In this document: in pieces, positions 32,945-42,877 of the stretch
Layout: each line of letters opens with the position of its first letter
How positions within the stretch are numbered: the first letter of the stretch is position 1
Assembly (NCBI GenBank): GCA_010093705.1
Contig: MU006101.1
Span: forward strand, 605,673-669,672
Direction of reading: 5' to 3'
Length of the DNA stretch: 64,000 bases
Source: Patellaria atrata CBS 101060
Lineage: Eukaryota > Ascomycota > Dothideomycetes > Patellariales > Patellariaceae
Program-made: the position numbers and the translations under genes
The notes under the pieces: model-generated
The model's database searches: none
The model's input: only the letters and a program-made list of their open reading frames with translations
Told to the model about the DNA's origin: nothing

Positions 32945-35305
32945 ATGACTCTCAACAAATCTTCCGCTCCGTCGTCGGCTATGGACGCTGCAGTCGCTCA
33001 GCTCAGGTCCGACAATCTTGGCGCAGGCGTGTGTAAGGATGCAGGCGATTCAGTCGCCGCCTGTTCCGGTTCCGGCTGGAACTCTTTGCGCTGCTCCGGC
33101 CTTTGGGACGGAGTTAACACTTATTACGACAAGATGGTTGTACCCAATCCAGATGAAGCACAAGGCGTTGCGCGCGCAGAGAACACTCAGATCTTTGGAG
33201 ATACGCTGTTCCCACCTGCGAAGGAGACGTTCGTCAACGGGGCAGAATTTGGTGACGTAAAAGGTAAATACAGCACTCGCCCCTCTGACATGAAAGCGCT
33301 GTGGGCCGAATGGGACGAAAAGCCTTGTGGCAGCAGTGCGCCCAAGGGAGACGGAATTAACACACCAGATACTGGTGTGAATCCAGATAGCAAAGCACCC
33401 AACGAAGAGGGAATCAACACAATTCATACCTACAAACAAGAGATTCTCGACATCGCTCGATTTCAACACGGAAACAATAGCTTCAACTACCCGAAATTGA
33501 ACGTCATCCTTGACGTCAACGAAGGTCATTATCGCGCTTTACTCGTGTTGACCGAAAATCAAATTAGACAGCTTTCTAAGAAGTTGAAGAGGGCTACGGG
33601 CAAAGAAGATAAGAGTACTGTTGTCACCGCCGGGGTTTGGGCTCCAAATAGGATTGCCGCACTGGCTGATTTGATGGAAAAGGTCGAAGGGACATTAGCT
33701 AAGAATCTACCGAAGCTAGTCGACATTGACAATCTGAAAGAGGGAGTAAACCCTAAGGTCAATCCAACTGCTTCTAAGGCCGTAGAAAATGATTTCGACA
33801 AGGCCCAAAAGCGAACAAAGGCCCTTCGTGAAGATTTTCAAGCGCAGAAAGTCTCTTTTAGTGCCGACACGGCATCCTCCTACCTACCTTTAACGGATAG
33901 TGACAGTCCATTGGAATCGAATGAAGAGAATAAATGGAATACTGAGTTCAAACGACCTCTTCCTCCACCTTGCCAGAAGTTACCTAAGGCAAAGGTATCC
34001 GAATCGAAGAATAGTTTCATGTTTCATCCCCTTGATACCGCATCACAGGCCTTTAAAACCCAAGAATATAGTTCAAAGGAGCCTCAGATGGACCCGTTCA
34101 TGTCATTCCTGCACGCAGTTAGACAAAGCCCCCTTGGACCGACTCATATACCTGCTTCGGACAATTTGCTATCGAAAGTTTATCAGAACGAGAACAGATC
34201 TCTGCTTGAAGAGCTTGTGCGCGCCAAATCAAGCTTGGCGACGGACAACCGCAATCCGAATGTAGACTTGGAGCTCGCAGAGCGTATGAACAAGACTCAT
34301 CTGAAAGAGCTCAGCATTCTTAGTTCTATCAAGAGAATGGAGGGTGGAAACCATGCAGACAAGACTCGTCAAAATAGGGCCATACATCTACGCGTTGAGT
34401 TGGAGAGTGTCGAGAAGACCCACCGTAGTGAAATTGATGAGGTCTTTAACAAACTGAAGACTGTTGAACAGCCTAAAGCACCCTTGCCCAAAGATAATCA
34501 GCTCCAGGGGGTAGTAGAGTTTGAAAAGAGCACGAAAACGCACGAAGATGTTAAGAATATGCAGAATTTGGAGGATGAGATGAAGCCTGTTCAGGATGTC
34601 GACGCACTCAATGAATTGAACTGGTCGAGGGAATGCCCACCCAAATCATCCAATGCTGAGGAGCTACAGAGGAAATTAGACCTAGAGAAGGACGCCAACA
34701 TGAAGTATCAAGCTGAAATTGCTGAGATGCGTACGAAGACAAACGCTACGCAAATCGCAAATACGAACTCCCGAAAGGAAATTCTAGAGCTACGTGAGGA
34801 TCTAGAGTTCACAAACAAGAGCAACTCGGAAATGATACTCGAAATAAGCAAACTGCGTAAAGAGTTGAAGATTGCAGAGGATTCTGGCAAGAGGCAACAA
34901 ACCGAGCTTGGTAAAGTGCGTGATGATTTGAAGATCGTGGAGTGTGGGATGCAACGGGACCAGGGGAATATCAAGGAACTCAAATCGAAGCTGAGGGACG
35001 AGCAGGATCGTCACGAGAACGAAAAATCAGCTAATCGGGAATTACGCACAAAGTTAGGCTCTGCGGAAAAAGCCAACAAGGAGCACCATTTGACCATCGG
35101 CAAGCTACGCGCAGAGTTAGATCTTGCTCAGACCTCTGGAGCGACCCTTAAGGTTCGTAACTGCATGCTACGCCATGACTTAAACTATGTAAAGGAGGAC
35201 AACAATCAGCTTCGGAGACAGGTTGAGCAGCTAGCCGAGAAGTTTGATCATGTAGAATGCGCGAATATAGACTTCGCATCCGATAGTCTAAAGCTATGCG
35301 AATAA
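32945..35305 (+). CDS. Large coiled-coil protein with N-terminal 'YRAL' domain (unknown function)
   Basis: Unrecognised. The ATG at 32945 (context CAACAATGA) is preferred over the upstream in-frame ATG at 32798, whose extension is low-complexity. The product is about 786 residues to the TAA at 35303. Residues about 184-250 (KLNVILDVNEGHYRALLVL, KLKRATGK, RIAALADLMEKVE) resemble the 116-residue protein encoded at 29731. From about residue 440 on, the protein is almost entirely coiled coil with repeated heptads rich in Glu, Lys, Leu and Asn (for example ELRKELKIAEDSGKR-type and TKLGSAEKANKEHHL-type units). No membrane segment or enzyme motif. The frame continues with the same coiled-coil character beyond the stop, so the TAA may be a recent nonsense change and the intact protein may be about 983 residues. 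Scaffold or tethering roles are guesses. Confidence 0.6.
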   Translation: MTLNKSSAPSSAMDAAVAQLRSDNLGAGVCKDAGDSVAACSGSGWNSLRCSGLWDGVNTYYDKMVVPNPDEAQGVARAENTQIFGDTLFPPAKETFVNGAEFGDVKGKYSTRPSDMKALWAEWDEKPCGSSAPKGDGINTPDTGVNPDSKAPNEEGINTIHTYKQEILDIARFQHGNNSFNYPKLNVILDVNEGHYRALLVLTENQIRQLSKKLKRATGKEDKSTVVTAGVWAPNRIAALADLMEKVEGTLAKNLPKLVDIDNLKEGVNPKVNPTASKAVENDFDKAQKRTKALREDFQAQKVSFSADTASSYLPLTDSDSPLESNEENKWNTEFKRPLPPPCQKLPKAKVSESKNSFMFHPLDTASQAFKTQEYSSKEPQMDPFMSFLHAVRQSPLGPTHIPASDNLLSKVYQNENRSLLEELVRAKSSLATDNRNPNVDLELAERMNKTHLKELSILSSIKRMEGGNHADKTRQNRAIHLRVELESVEKTHRSEIDEVFNKLKTVEQPKAPLPKDNQLQGVVEFEKSTKTHEDVKNMQNLEDEMKPVQDVDALNELNWSRECPPKSSNAEELQRKLDLEKDANMKYQAEIAEMRTKTNATQIANTNSRKEILELREDLEFTNKSNSEMILEISKLRKELKIAEDSGKRQQTELGKVRDDLKIVECGMQRDQGNIKELKSKLRDEQDRHENEKSANRELRTKLGSAEKANKEHHLTIGKLRAELDLAQTSGATLKVRNCMLRHDLNYVKEDNNQLRRQVEQLAEKFDHVECANIDFASDSLKLCE

Positions 35306-35896
35306 TTTGAGAAGTCAGAGCAAGCGAACAAGCAGTTATCCAACGAGAATGAAAAGTTCCGCGAGCGTTTGGAGCAGGCCAAAGAAGATGCGAATAAATT
35401 TCACCAAGATGAGCTTGAGGGGCTGCGCGAAAAGCTGTGGGAAGCAGAGTACATCAAGGACAACCACAAAGTTACTATAGGTGATCTATACGAAGACTTA
35501 AAGCTTTCAGGGGAGAAAGAGAAGTCTTACGCAACCGAGATCGAGAACTTGCGCAAGAAGTTAGCTGTCGCCGAACGTGCCAACGCAGCACACAACAAGA
35601 TCAACTATACACTTCCCCAGTCAAAGTTCCCGGGCTTTTCAAATGATACTTTCCAATCCAAGGACAACTGGCCTTTCGAGGATCACCACCCGAGATATAA
35701 ACAAACGGATAGACCGAAGAAGCCAGGGGCGCGTAAGATGTCTACTACGGCATGGACCTGGACGGATACACAGGGGAAGGATCAAGATTCCAAGGAGGAT
35801 GCATGCCTGGATTATGATTCGGACGATTGGGTTAAAGAAAGGTTTAACCATCAGCGGCCTGATTCCGAGACAGGACTGGGGCGAAGAACAGGTTAG
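35306..35896 (+). pseudogene. In-frame continuation of the coiled-coil gene beyond a TAA
   Basis: Directly after TAA 35303-35305 the same frame stays open for 196 codons to a TAG at 35894. It begins FEKSEQANKQLSNENEK and continues with the same heptad pattern (EDANKFHQDELEGLREKLWE), then an Asp/Lys/Trp-rich tail containing DYDSDDWVKERF. Composition and coiled-coil phase match the upstream part, so this was part of the protein. Whether it is still translated (readthrough), is lost, or the stop is a sequencing error cannot be told. Confidence 0.6.
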
Positions 35897-36476
35897 TCAT
35901 GGGCTATCTCGCCCCGATGTCGACTGGAATGCTCCAAAGTCTCTTCCTGAGGGTCATAGCTGGTCCGATCGCTGGTGAGCCGCAATGCTCAAGTCACTCC
36001 ATGCGTGGAGCGACATTCTCTGAGCTGAAAGAAAGCTCGATCACATATCTGTATCTGGTATCTAGGAAATGAAGGGAACATCATGCTCTTGCTTTACTCC
36101 TTGAAAACGTGTGGTCTGACCGTGACTGTGCCCAAAAGTCTTCCTTTGTAGCAAACATGATATCAAAGATTCAGTATTTGGTGAAATATTTGTGGAAACT
36201 GACCTATGACTTGCTTAGCATAGTGTTATCTATCTTTTCCACTTATAGATCTCAGGTCGTGGGATGGTATTGATAGGTTGAATCACGCGGATTGCGACCA
36301 CACTGGAACTATGATTGCCGCCCTTGAGGTGAGAACGTTTGACATCTCATCAAATCTCATCGAATTTTGTAATCTTGATATGTTACCATATGATACCATG
36401 GTACCAGCGTCTCGATAGATCCACTGCAGGGAACGCTGACTCTCCCTACCAATCCTACCTCATCCCACAAACGTCC
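35897..36476. other. Spacer between convergent genes
   Basis: Short protein-like stretch at the left edge (35897-35978) in another frame, otherwise AT-rich spacer. No feature assigned. Confidence 0.35.
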
Positions 36477-37924
36477 CTAAAACCCCTCCAGCGGATACTC
36501 CGTACTCTCGATCCTCTCCGGATATACCAAACCCCCCTGCCGTCTAACCTCATCCATAACCTCCATGATAACAACACTCTCCTCCCACCCCAAACCCTCA
36601 CTTTCCAATTTCCCATCCCTCAGACACCGTGCGCACTCGTCCGCCTCCCACATCATGCCATGGCCGCCCGGAATCGGCTTCTCCACGTCCACGGGGGACT
36701 CGCCGTGCCCGGGGAAGAAAACGAGACGGTACTTTGTGGGGCGGTAGGCGGGGCCGAAGACTTGAATCTCGCCGCGCGTGCCTTGAATGCGGATGGCGGG
36801 GCCAGCGGTGCCGCGTTTGTCGGGGTCGTGTGCTGGCTATATGACTCTGTCAGACTCAAGAATCTCAAAGTTGATTATATGTAGTAAAAAGGGGGACGGA
36901 GGGCTTACACGGAGGGCCGTGGTGGCGATACCGTGGGTCGGGGGATCGCTTGGGAAGGTGAATATCATCGAGGTCATTTCGTCGGCGCCGGTGACGGGGT
37001 ACTTGGTTATGGACGAGGCGACTGAAGGGAGTCTGCGGGAGCCGGCGGGTTGGAGGTGGTAGAGGAATTGGAAGACCCAGGTGATGCTATAGATACCGAC
37101 TGTACCACATCATATATCAGTACATAAGCCCAAATGAGGTATTTAGGACCTTTAGTTAGGGTAAGGTGGGATAACTCACGATCCAACAACGCGCCTCCTG
37201 CCAAATCCAAATTCACCATCCTGTTCTCCGGCTTGAAGGACTCAGCAATCTTCTCGCCCTCGCCGATACTGAGGTCTGCGAAGACGCGCTGCAACGTCCC
37301 GATCTTCCCCTGCTTCACCATCTCTCTCAGCTCGACGCTGATGGGGAAATACCTCGTCCACACCGCCTCCATTAGAAACAGTCGCCTCTTCTTCGCCTCC
37401 TCAACCAGCAGCTTCGCTTGCGCCGCGTTGACCGTAAACGCCTTCTCGCACAGCACATTCTTCCCCGCTTTCAGGCAGAGCATGGTGTTCTGGTAGTGGT
37501 GCGAGTGCGGTGTGGCGACGTAGATGATGTCGACGCTGGGGTCGGCGACGAGCTCGGCGTAGGAGCCGTACGCTGTGGCGCCGGAAGGGACATTGCATTC
37601 TTTGAGAAAGGCCTCCGCACGATCTTTGGAAGTGGAAGATGCAGCGGCGACCACGGTATGGCGGACGTCTAAGACATCGCGGGTGCTGGGGTCGACGAGG
37701 AGGTCTTTGGTGAAAGCTGGGGGATGTTAGACAGGATCGGGGACAAAAAAAAGGGGAGAGGGGGGGAAGGGGGGGGGGGGGGGGGGGGGGGGAAGTCGTG
37801 GCTACTTTTTGCTATGCCTCCGGTGGCTAGAGTATCGTTAGCTCTAAGCTTTTTCTTAGGACTAGTGATTGAGAAATATACCTAGAATACCCCAACGAAC
37901 GGTATAGGGCTTTGATTCAGCCAT
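36477..37924 (-). CDS. Gfo/Idh/MocA oxidoreductase (dihydrodiol dehydrogenase / D-xylose dehydrogenase-like)
   Basis: A NADP-dependent sugar or dihydrodiol dehydrogenase family protein, probably cytosolic. Exons 37882..37924, 37806..37826, 37180..37716, 36909..37099 and 36477..36836 join in phase to 383 residues. The N-terminal Rossmann fold starts YTVRWGILG, then ATGGIAKTFTKDLL across two introns. The family triad region is clear: VDIIYVATPHSHHYQN, then KAGKNVLCEKAFTVNAAQAK with the EK(A/P) motif, and LMEAVWTRYFP. The C-terminal sheet domain includes DLSIGEGEK, NRMVNLDLAGGALLD, GIYSITWVFQFLYH, and YPLEGF at the end. In this family such proteins are annotated as trans-1,2-dihydrobenzene-1,2-diol dehydrogenase or NADP-D-xylose dehydrogenase; the substrate cannot be told. 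Exon 2 is only 21 nt. Intron 2 contains a run of 24 G. Confidence 0.9.
37769..37792 (+). repeat. Homopolymer run of 24 G inside an intron
   Basis: A plus-strand run of 24 G lies in intron 2 (37717..37805) of the dehydrogenase gene, within a longer G/A-rich stretch from about 37752. On the transcript this is a C tract just upstream of the acceptor. Length may be unstable or mis-assembled. Confidence 0.9.
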
Positions 37925-38527
37925 GATGGTTGATGGATAGAGTATGGCGGTAGCACTTTATTATTCAAGGTGCCCGAGTTTAAGAAAGTTTTACAACAGT
38001 TTCGAGTATATACTCTAGCATTGGGCTGCCAAACAGGATATATAAATGAACGCATGGCTACTAACGAGGAGTAAATACTTCCCTCTCTTACTCAGTCTAA
38101 TGCGGGACATGAGTGAGGTGGGGTTAGAGTTTATCCCACTATACCTTGCACCGTGCCTAAAGTAGTAATATAACCGGGGTGTCACCATTACGTCTGCCCT
38201 TTTGGCACGTGTAAAAGTGACTAGTGTATATATTTAGTGTTAACTGAATAGTTCATTTGGTACAACCTTATCTCATGTATTTCAGGTAAATATCATCAGT
38301 AGTACATTACAGTACACTAAAGAATACTCAACGCCCCAGCCTTTCATAGATCTTATCCTGATACTTCACCTTAGTAACGAAGCATAATGTTATGAAGAAA
38401 ACATATCGTCCCAACCTGACTCTTTAGCTAGGGATATATATATCCAATTCCGAATAATAGCCGTATTTGGTGGAGATAGGGCGTGATGCCAACGGTATAC
38501 GGCCCGAATTTGCGTACAGTAGGCAAG
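37925..38527. other. Intergenic, dehydrogenase promoter and ANT1 3' side
   Basis: AT-rich spacer between two minus-strand genes. Nothing recognised. Confidence 0.4.
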
Positions 38528-39678
38528 CTATATTTTCTTAGCCGCGGCTGCTCTTCTAGCTTTGATGGTCATATTGTAAAGAGCGTCCTTGAAGGCGAAA
38601 AGAAACGCGGCTGTTATAACGCTCTGGGTGACCTTTGGTCCAATTCCTAGCAGGATTAGAATGATCCTCGACAAAGGGTCATTGGAAATACCATACCTCC
38701 ATATAAACCACTCCATCCCTCTTCTTTCAAAATCTTGTTGAAACTTGTAATCATGTTATCCTTGGGTCCTTCCTTCCCTGCTACATGCATTCTGCTCTTG
38801 ACCGTAATATACGGATAAGTAATACTTGTCGCCAACAGCTTTCCCAATGCTCCTAGATAGAATGAATCTGTTGGAGTAGTTCTTCGTCTCTTCTCTAGGA
38901 AGTTCTTCATCTGCTCAAACAGTGTATATTGCAGAATGGGGTTTATAACGAGCACTAACGCAGGGACTACACCGGCGAAAAGCCTTGAGAATCCCTCTTC
39001 TCGGATGATAGCCAGTAATGTCCCGATTGTTGAAGGTGATTTAGCAGGCGTCGAACCTGGCAAGACCGCCTCCTTAGAGTCCGACTTGCGCGCAGTCATC
39101 CGAGTATTGACCACCCAGATAGGATTCGTTATCAAAACCGTGGCGCTGCCTGCAATCGCGCCGGCCATCATGGACTCGACAGTGGTAAGTTTCTTTGAAG
39201 CGCGTCCAGCCTTGATGGCCGCTTTCTCGAGTGCGGATCTGGTCCATTCGTACCCTAGATAATCAACGGATTAGCTGTAATAGCCGTATATAGAGGTGTG
39301 AGTAGTACAGTAGTAGTATACGAAGTTTGTGACACTGATACCGAAGAGAGCTGACTCAAGGCCGGCGTACAGTCCGGTGAACCCCTCTCTTTGAACTATC
39401 CGGCGCGCCGCATCGAGAGTTGAGGATTGTGCACGCTTCGATTCGACTTGAGCTCGTGTAGAAAGAGTAATCAGAGGGTATCTGGAGATAATTGTCAGCG
39501 TTATCCTCTCGTCTGAGACATAATCACATGCAACCTACGTCAACGCCATGGACAACAGCCCTCCTCCTGCACCAGCAAGGGCATGTGCGACATTATCACT
39601 TTGTTGTGCGGCAGTATTATGTGGCACGGTAGTTGTTGATTGCGCGAGATTCTCCTGGATCTTCTTTGCTTCCGCCAT
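38528..39678 (-). CDS. ANT1: Peroxisomal adenine nucleotide carrier (mitochondrial carrier family)
   Basis: A six-helix carrier that exchanges ATP for AMP/ADP across the peroxisomal membrane, supporting fatty acid activation inside the organelle. Exons 39539..39678, 39309..39481, 38697..39254 and 38528..38646 join in phase to 329 residues. There are three repeats with degenerate carrier signatures: YPLITLSTR at the exon 1/2 junction, NPIWVVNTRM in the middle repeat and YPYITVKSRM in the last. The NPIWVVNTR form and the residues around TNFVYYYWYEWTRS and NPILQYTLFEQ are typical of the Ant1/PMP47/SLC25A17 group and not of mitochondrial ADP/ATP carriers, which carry RRRMMM. The first 25 residues are hydrophilic. 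A PEX39-like peroxisomal import factor gene lies 3.2 kb away. Confidence 0.9.
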
Positions 39679-40415
39679 GATGTGAAGCTTGGGTTGTGAT
39701 ACTGATGATGTAGGTCCAGGAGGGGTGTAGCAAAGCAGTAACAGGGGAGCGCAGCAGGATAAAGAGACGAAGGTTGTCGATGATGTAATGCTAAACGGGG
39801 GGCACGTTATCTGAAGGAGGTTATAGAAGTTTTATTTAAAATAAGAATAGGGATAATGAAGACGAGCTATATGGAGTTTATTAGATGAGCTCTGAGGTGG
39901 TGGTGCTTCCGCGGCCTCATTGTCCCGTAAACCTCGGCATAGTTTGATTGCCGCATTGGGTTAGGTGAAGAGTTAAAGCATCAGAAGCAGAGGGGTCATG
40001 GACTGACATGTGCTGCACAGTACAATTTTCCCCGATAGTTGAAACCTTTGTGTGGATTAGCGGAACTATACAAGCAATTATGATCGGTAGCATTCATCGA
40101 AAGGGTCCATACCGGCCCCTACCCAACTATATCACCAGAAGGAACAATACAAAGTAGAAGGACTTAGTAGTCCAATTCGGGATATCAAGCCTATACTATT
40201 ACACAACTCATGGCTACGCAAGAGGCATCACCTATCCGCCCGCCGCTCAGCACGCTTTTCCGAAGACCTTTCGCCGGAAAAATGTAAGACCAAAGCGTAC
40301 AAATACAAGCATGTCTTCCCGTCCAATGGTTGTGATAAATCATCACCATGGCACAAAGGAGATTTACCATCCGTAGACCTCATTGATTCCTGATTCATTT
40401 ATGCGTATCATCTCT
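39679..40415. other. Intergenic, ANT1 promoter and SCD6 3' side
   Basis: No ORF, RNA gene or repeat recognised in this 740-nt spacer. Confidence 0.4.
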
Positions 40416-42478
40416 TCACGCGTTTTCCATATTTTGGCCACCGCGACCTCTGGGTGCAAAGCCTCCTCGATGACCTCTAAACGGCCCACGCCCCCTGCCG
40501 AATCCGCGTCCCCTTCCGCGTCCACGGTGTCCGCCGTGGTAACTATCCACATTGCTTTGTCCAAAGGTCTCAAGATTTTTCTTCCGCTCTTCGGCCCTGA
40601 ACTCAGAGCCTCCCAGCTTAGCATCTTCCCTGTCTTTGAGTTCACTCGAGATGTTATCGAAGAACGAGGTAGACTTGTTGTAAGTAGCGGTTGAAGAGCC
40701 CGGGATGACAACATCCTCCTTAGAATCCCCGCCATTTATATAGCAGGTTTCTCCATTGAGGCCGTTAGCAGGTGTTTCAGTAACAGGAGAACCCGTAGCA
40801 ATCGCCTCCTTGACAAGATCTTGCTTGTTGAACTTCGCATTCGCGGACTGGAAATCGAAATCGGTTTCTGGGACCTCCACTTTAGCTGAATGATGGTCTC
40901 GTCCGCTACCACGACGACCTCCACGGCCACGGTGGTCGCCACGATGGTCACCACGATATCCCCCAGCTCCGTATCCACCTCTTGCTTGGCGAATTTGGTC
41001 ATTAGTGCGCATTTCATTCACCTTCTTTGTAAGATTATCGATTGCACCGTCGTTCGTTGTCACCTTCTGTGTTCCGGGAGCAGGTGGTAATTTCGCCATA
41101 GCGGCAGCAACAGCAGCAGTTGCTGCTTGAGTAGCATTCTGATACTGAACTGTAGGATTAACAGTCGCTTGAGTAGGTTGAGAACTACTTGCAGCGCCCG
41201 TCGCGGTTTTGGGCTTCATTATCATGCCCGAAAGAGGAACTGCAGGTACAACCCGTCCAGACTTAGGCCCTGTGGGCGCTGCATTCGCTGCATTTGAGGG
41301 TTGGTTCTGTGGGGAAGCCACGGGGGCTGGGGGAGCAAGAGCTACAGCAGGATCAGGCTTCGATTCCAGGGGAGGAGGAGGAGCCTGTGCTGATACTACG
41401 GGTGTTGGAGTTGAGGTCTTGCTAATTGGCTTTGTGTCTGTAGATTTCTTGGGCGCCTCCCCATCTGGCGTCTTCTTTTCATTATCCCCCTTCTCCTTGT
41501 TCGCAGTGGGACCAATTGGAATAGGCTTCGTATCGCGCTGGTTCTGTTGAACTGCGCCTTGTCCAGGAGGACCGATAGGGCCCTGATTACCCTGTGCTGA
41601 GAAAGGACCCGGAGGGTGTGGGAATCCTTGACCAGGGGGTGGGTACCAACCAGGAGGAGCACCATAGGGCATGCCGGGATAGGGAGGGAAAGGCCCAGGG
41701 CCTCCAGGAAAACCACCTGGTGGGCCAAAACGTTGACTGTGGAATGGAGGATACGGTGGTTGGAAAGGTGGAGGAGGGTATGGATGACCTTGAGGAGAAA
41801 ATTGTTGTGGGGGTGCCTGTCGATTCTGTTGCTGCGCTGAAGTAGATGTAGGCGGTGGGGGAGGTCGGGCGGCCTTTTGCAAATTTATAGTCAGCTATCG
41901 AAAGACTGTCGCGCGATGTAGTTGGGTACATAAATGAAAAGACTTAATCAGAAGGAAGGCAACGGAAATTTCCACATAGTTTTTGCGCCATCGGTATTGT
42001 TTTTACATCCAATATGTTTCATCATACAAGAATTAGGAGAGAGTAATGGTAATGAGCTTTGGAGTCTTACACCAAGAATCGCAGGGTCATTTGGCACAGG
42101 TGGCTGCGGCGGTTTATTCTCCTTTGGAGGTTCTTCGATTCTGAGATCTTTCACATCGCTTCCTCTGAAGACAATGTACTCATAAATGTTATCCGAAGCG
42201 GGAACCTCTTCGTCAGGTCGCCGACCTTCAGTACCGTGGGAGATGACATTTTCGAGCGCGACTGTGGATTTTTCTGAGTTGATCTCGTGAAGAGTCCCAA
42301 CATAACTGGAGATGGAAGTTAGTACTATTGGAGCTATTTATACTAAATTCTGGGTCATACCGTATATCGCTCTTTGAGATGAGCGATATGCGAGACCTGT
42401 TTGAAGCTCATTGTCAGCTTATTCGTCTCGTGCCTATTCGGAGTCGGTCGCAGTTACGGACCCTATGAACTCAGACAT
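40416..42478 (-). CDS. SCD6: Scd6/LSM14-family translational repressor (P-body protein)
   Basis: Cytoplasmic mRNP protein that binds eIF4G/eIF4E-type factors and the decapping machinery and represses translation. Exons 42462..42478, 42361..42396, 42071..42305 and 40416..41873 join in phase to about 581 residues. The N-terminal LSm14 domain (residues 1-96) has MSEFIGSRISLISKSDIRYV, then GTLHEINSEKSTVALENV and YEYIVFRGSDVKDL. A long Pro/Gln/Gly-rich disordered region follows. Then come the FDF motif (ETDFDFQSANAKFNK), the FFD box (YNKSTSFFDNISSEL), the TFG box (EERKKNLETFGQSNVD) and RGG repeats flanking them, all in family order. The first exon is 17 nt and the second 36 nt. The first donor is GTCCGT, unusual but required by phase. 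A CTGAC branch point precedes the last acceptor. Confidence 0.93.
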
Positions 42479-42877
42479 TGTGGCTGTAAGTCATGAGCTA
42501 TAAACGTAAGAAAGTGGATGCAGAAAAGTGAAGGGGAAAAGAAATAGAGTATAAGAAGCCGTGTTCAGAGGAATGACAATTGGTACGAAAGAGAACGTGA
42601 TGGAGGCTTGGAGTGGTCTTGTGGTGCCGCAAGTTGAAATGAAGTTGGGAGGAGCGCACGGTTCGGCTTGGCCAGACGTGATATGGAGGTTTGAGATTCG
42701 GAGCCTTATGAATCAACTTCCCTGATTCCATCACGCAGAACCCGCGCCAACTTAAATATCGTACACTCCCGCTTCTATAGAGTTGTGATACAAACCGTCC
42801 GGTCTCCATAAAGCACAATTCCATGTAGATTTGTGCAAACAAATTTAGAGCATCTGCGGCCCTGCATCTGAGTAAAC
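42479..42877. other. Divergent promoter of SCD6 and PEX39-like gene
   Basis: 399 nt between two divergent starts. No specific site assigned. Confidence 0.4.
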
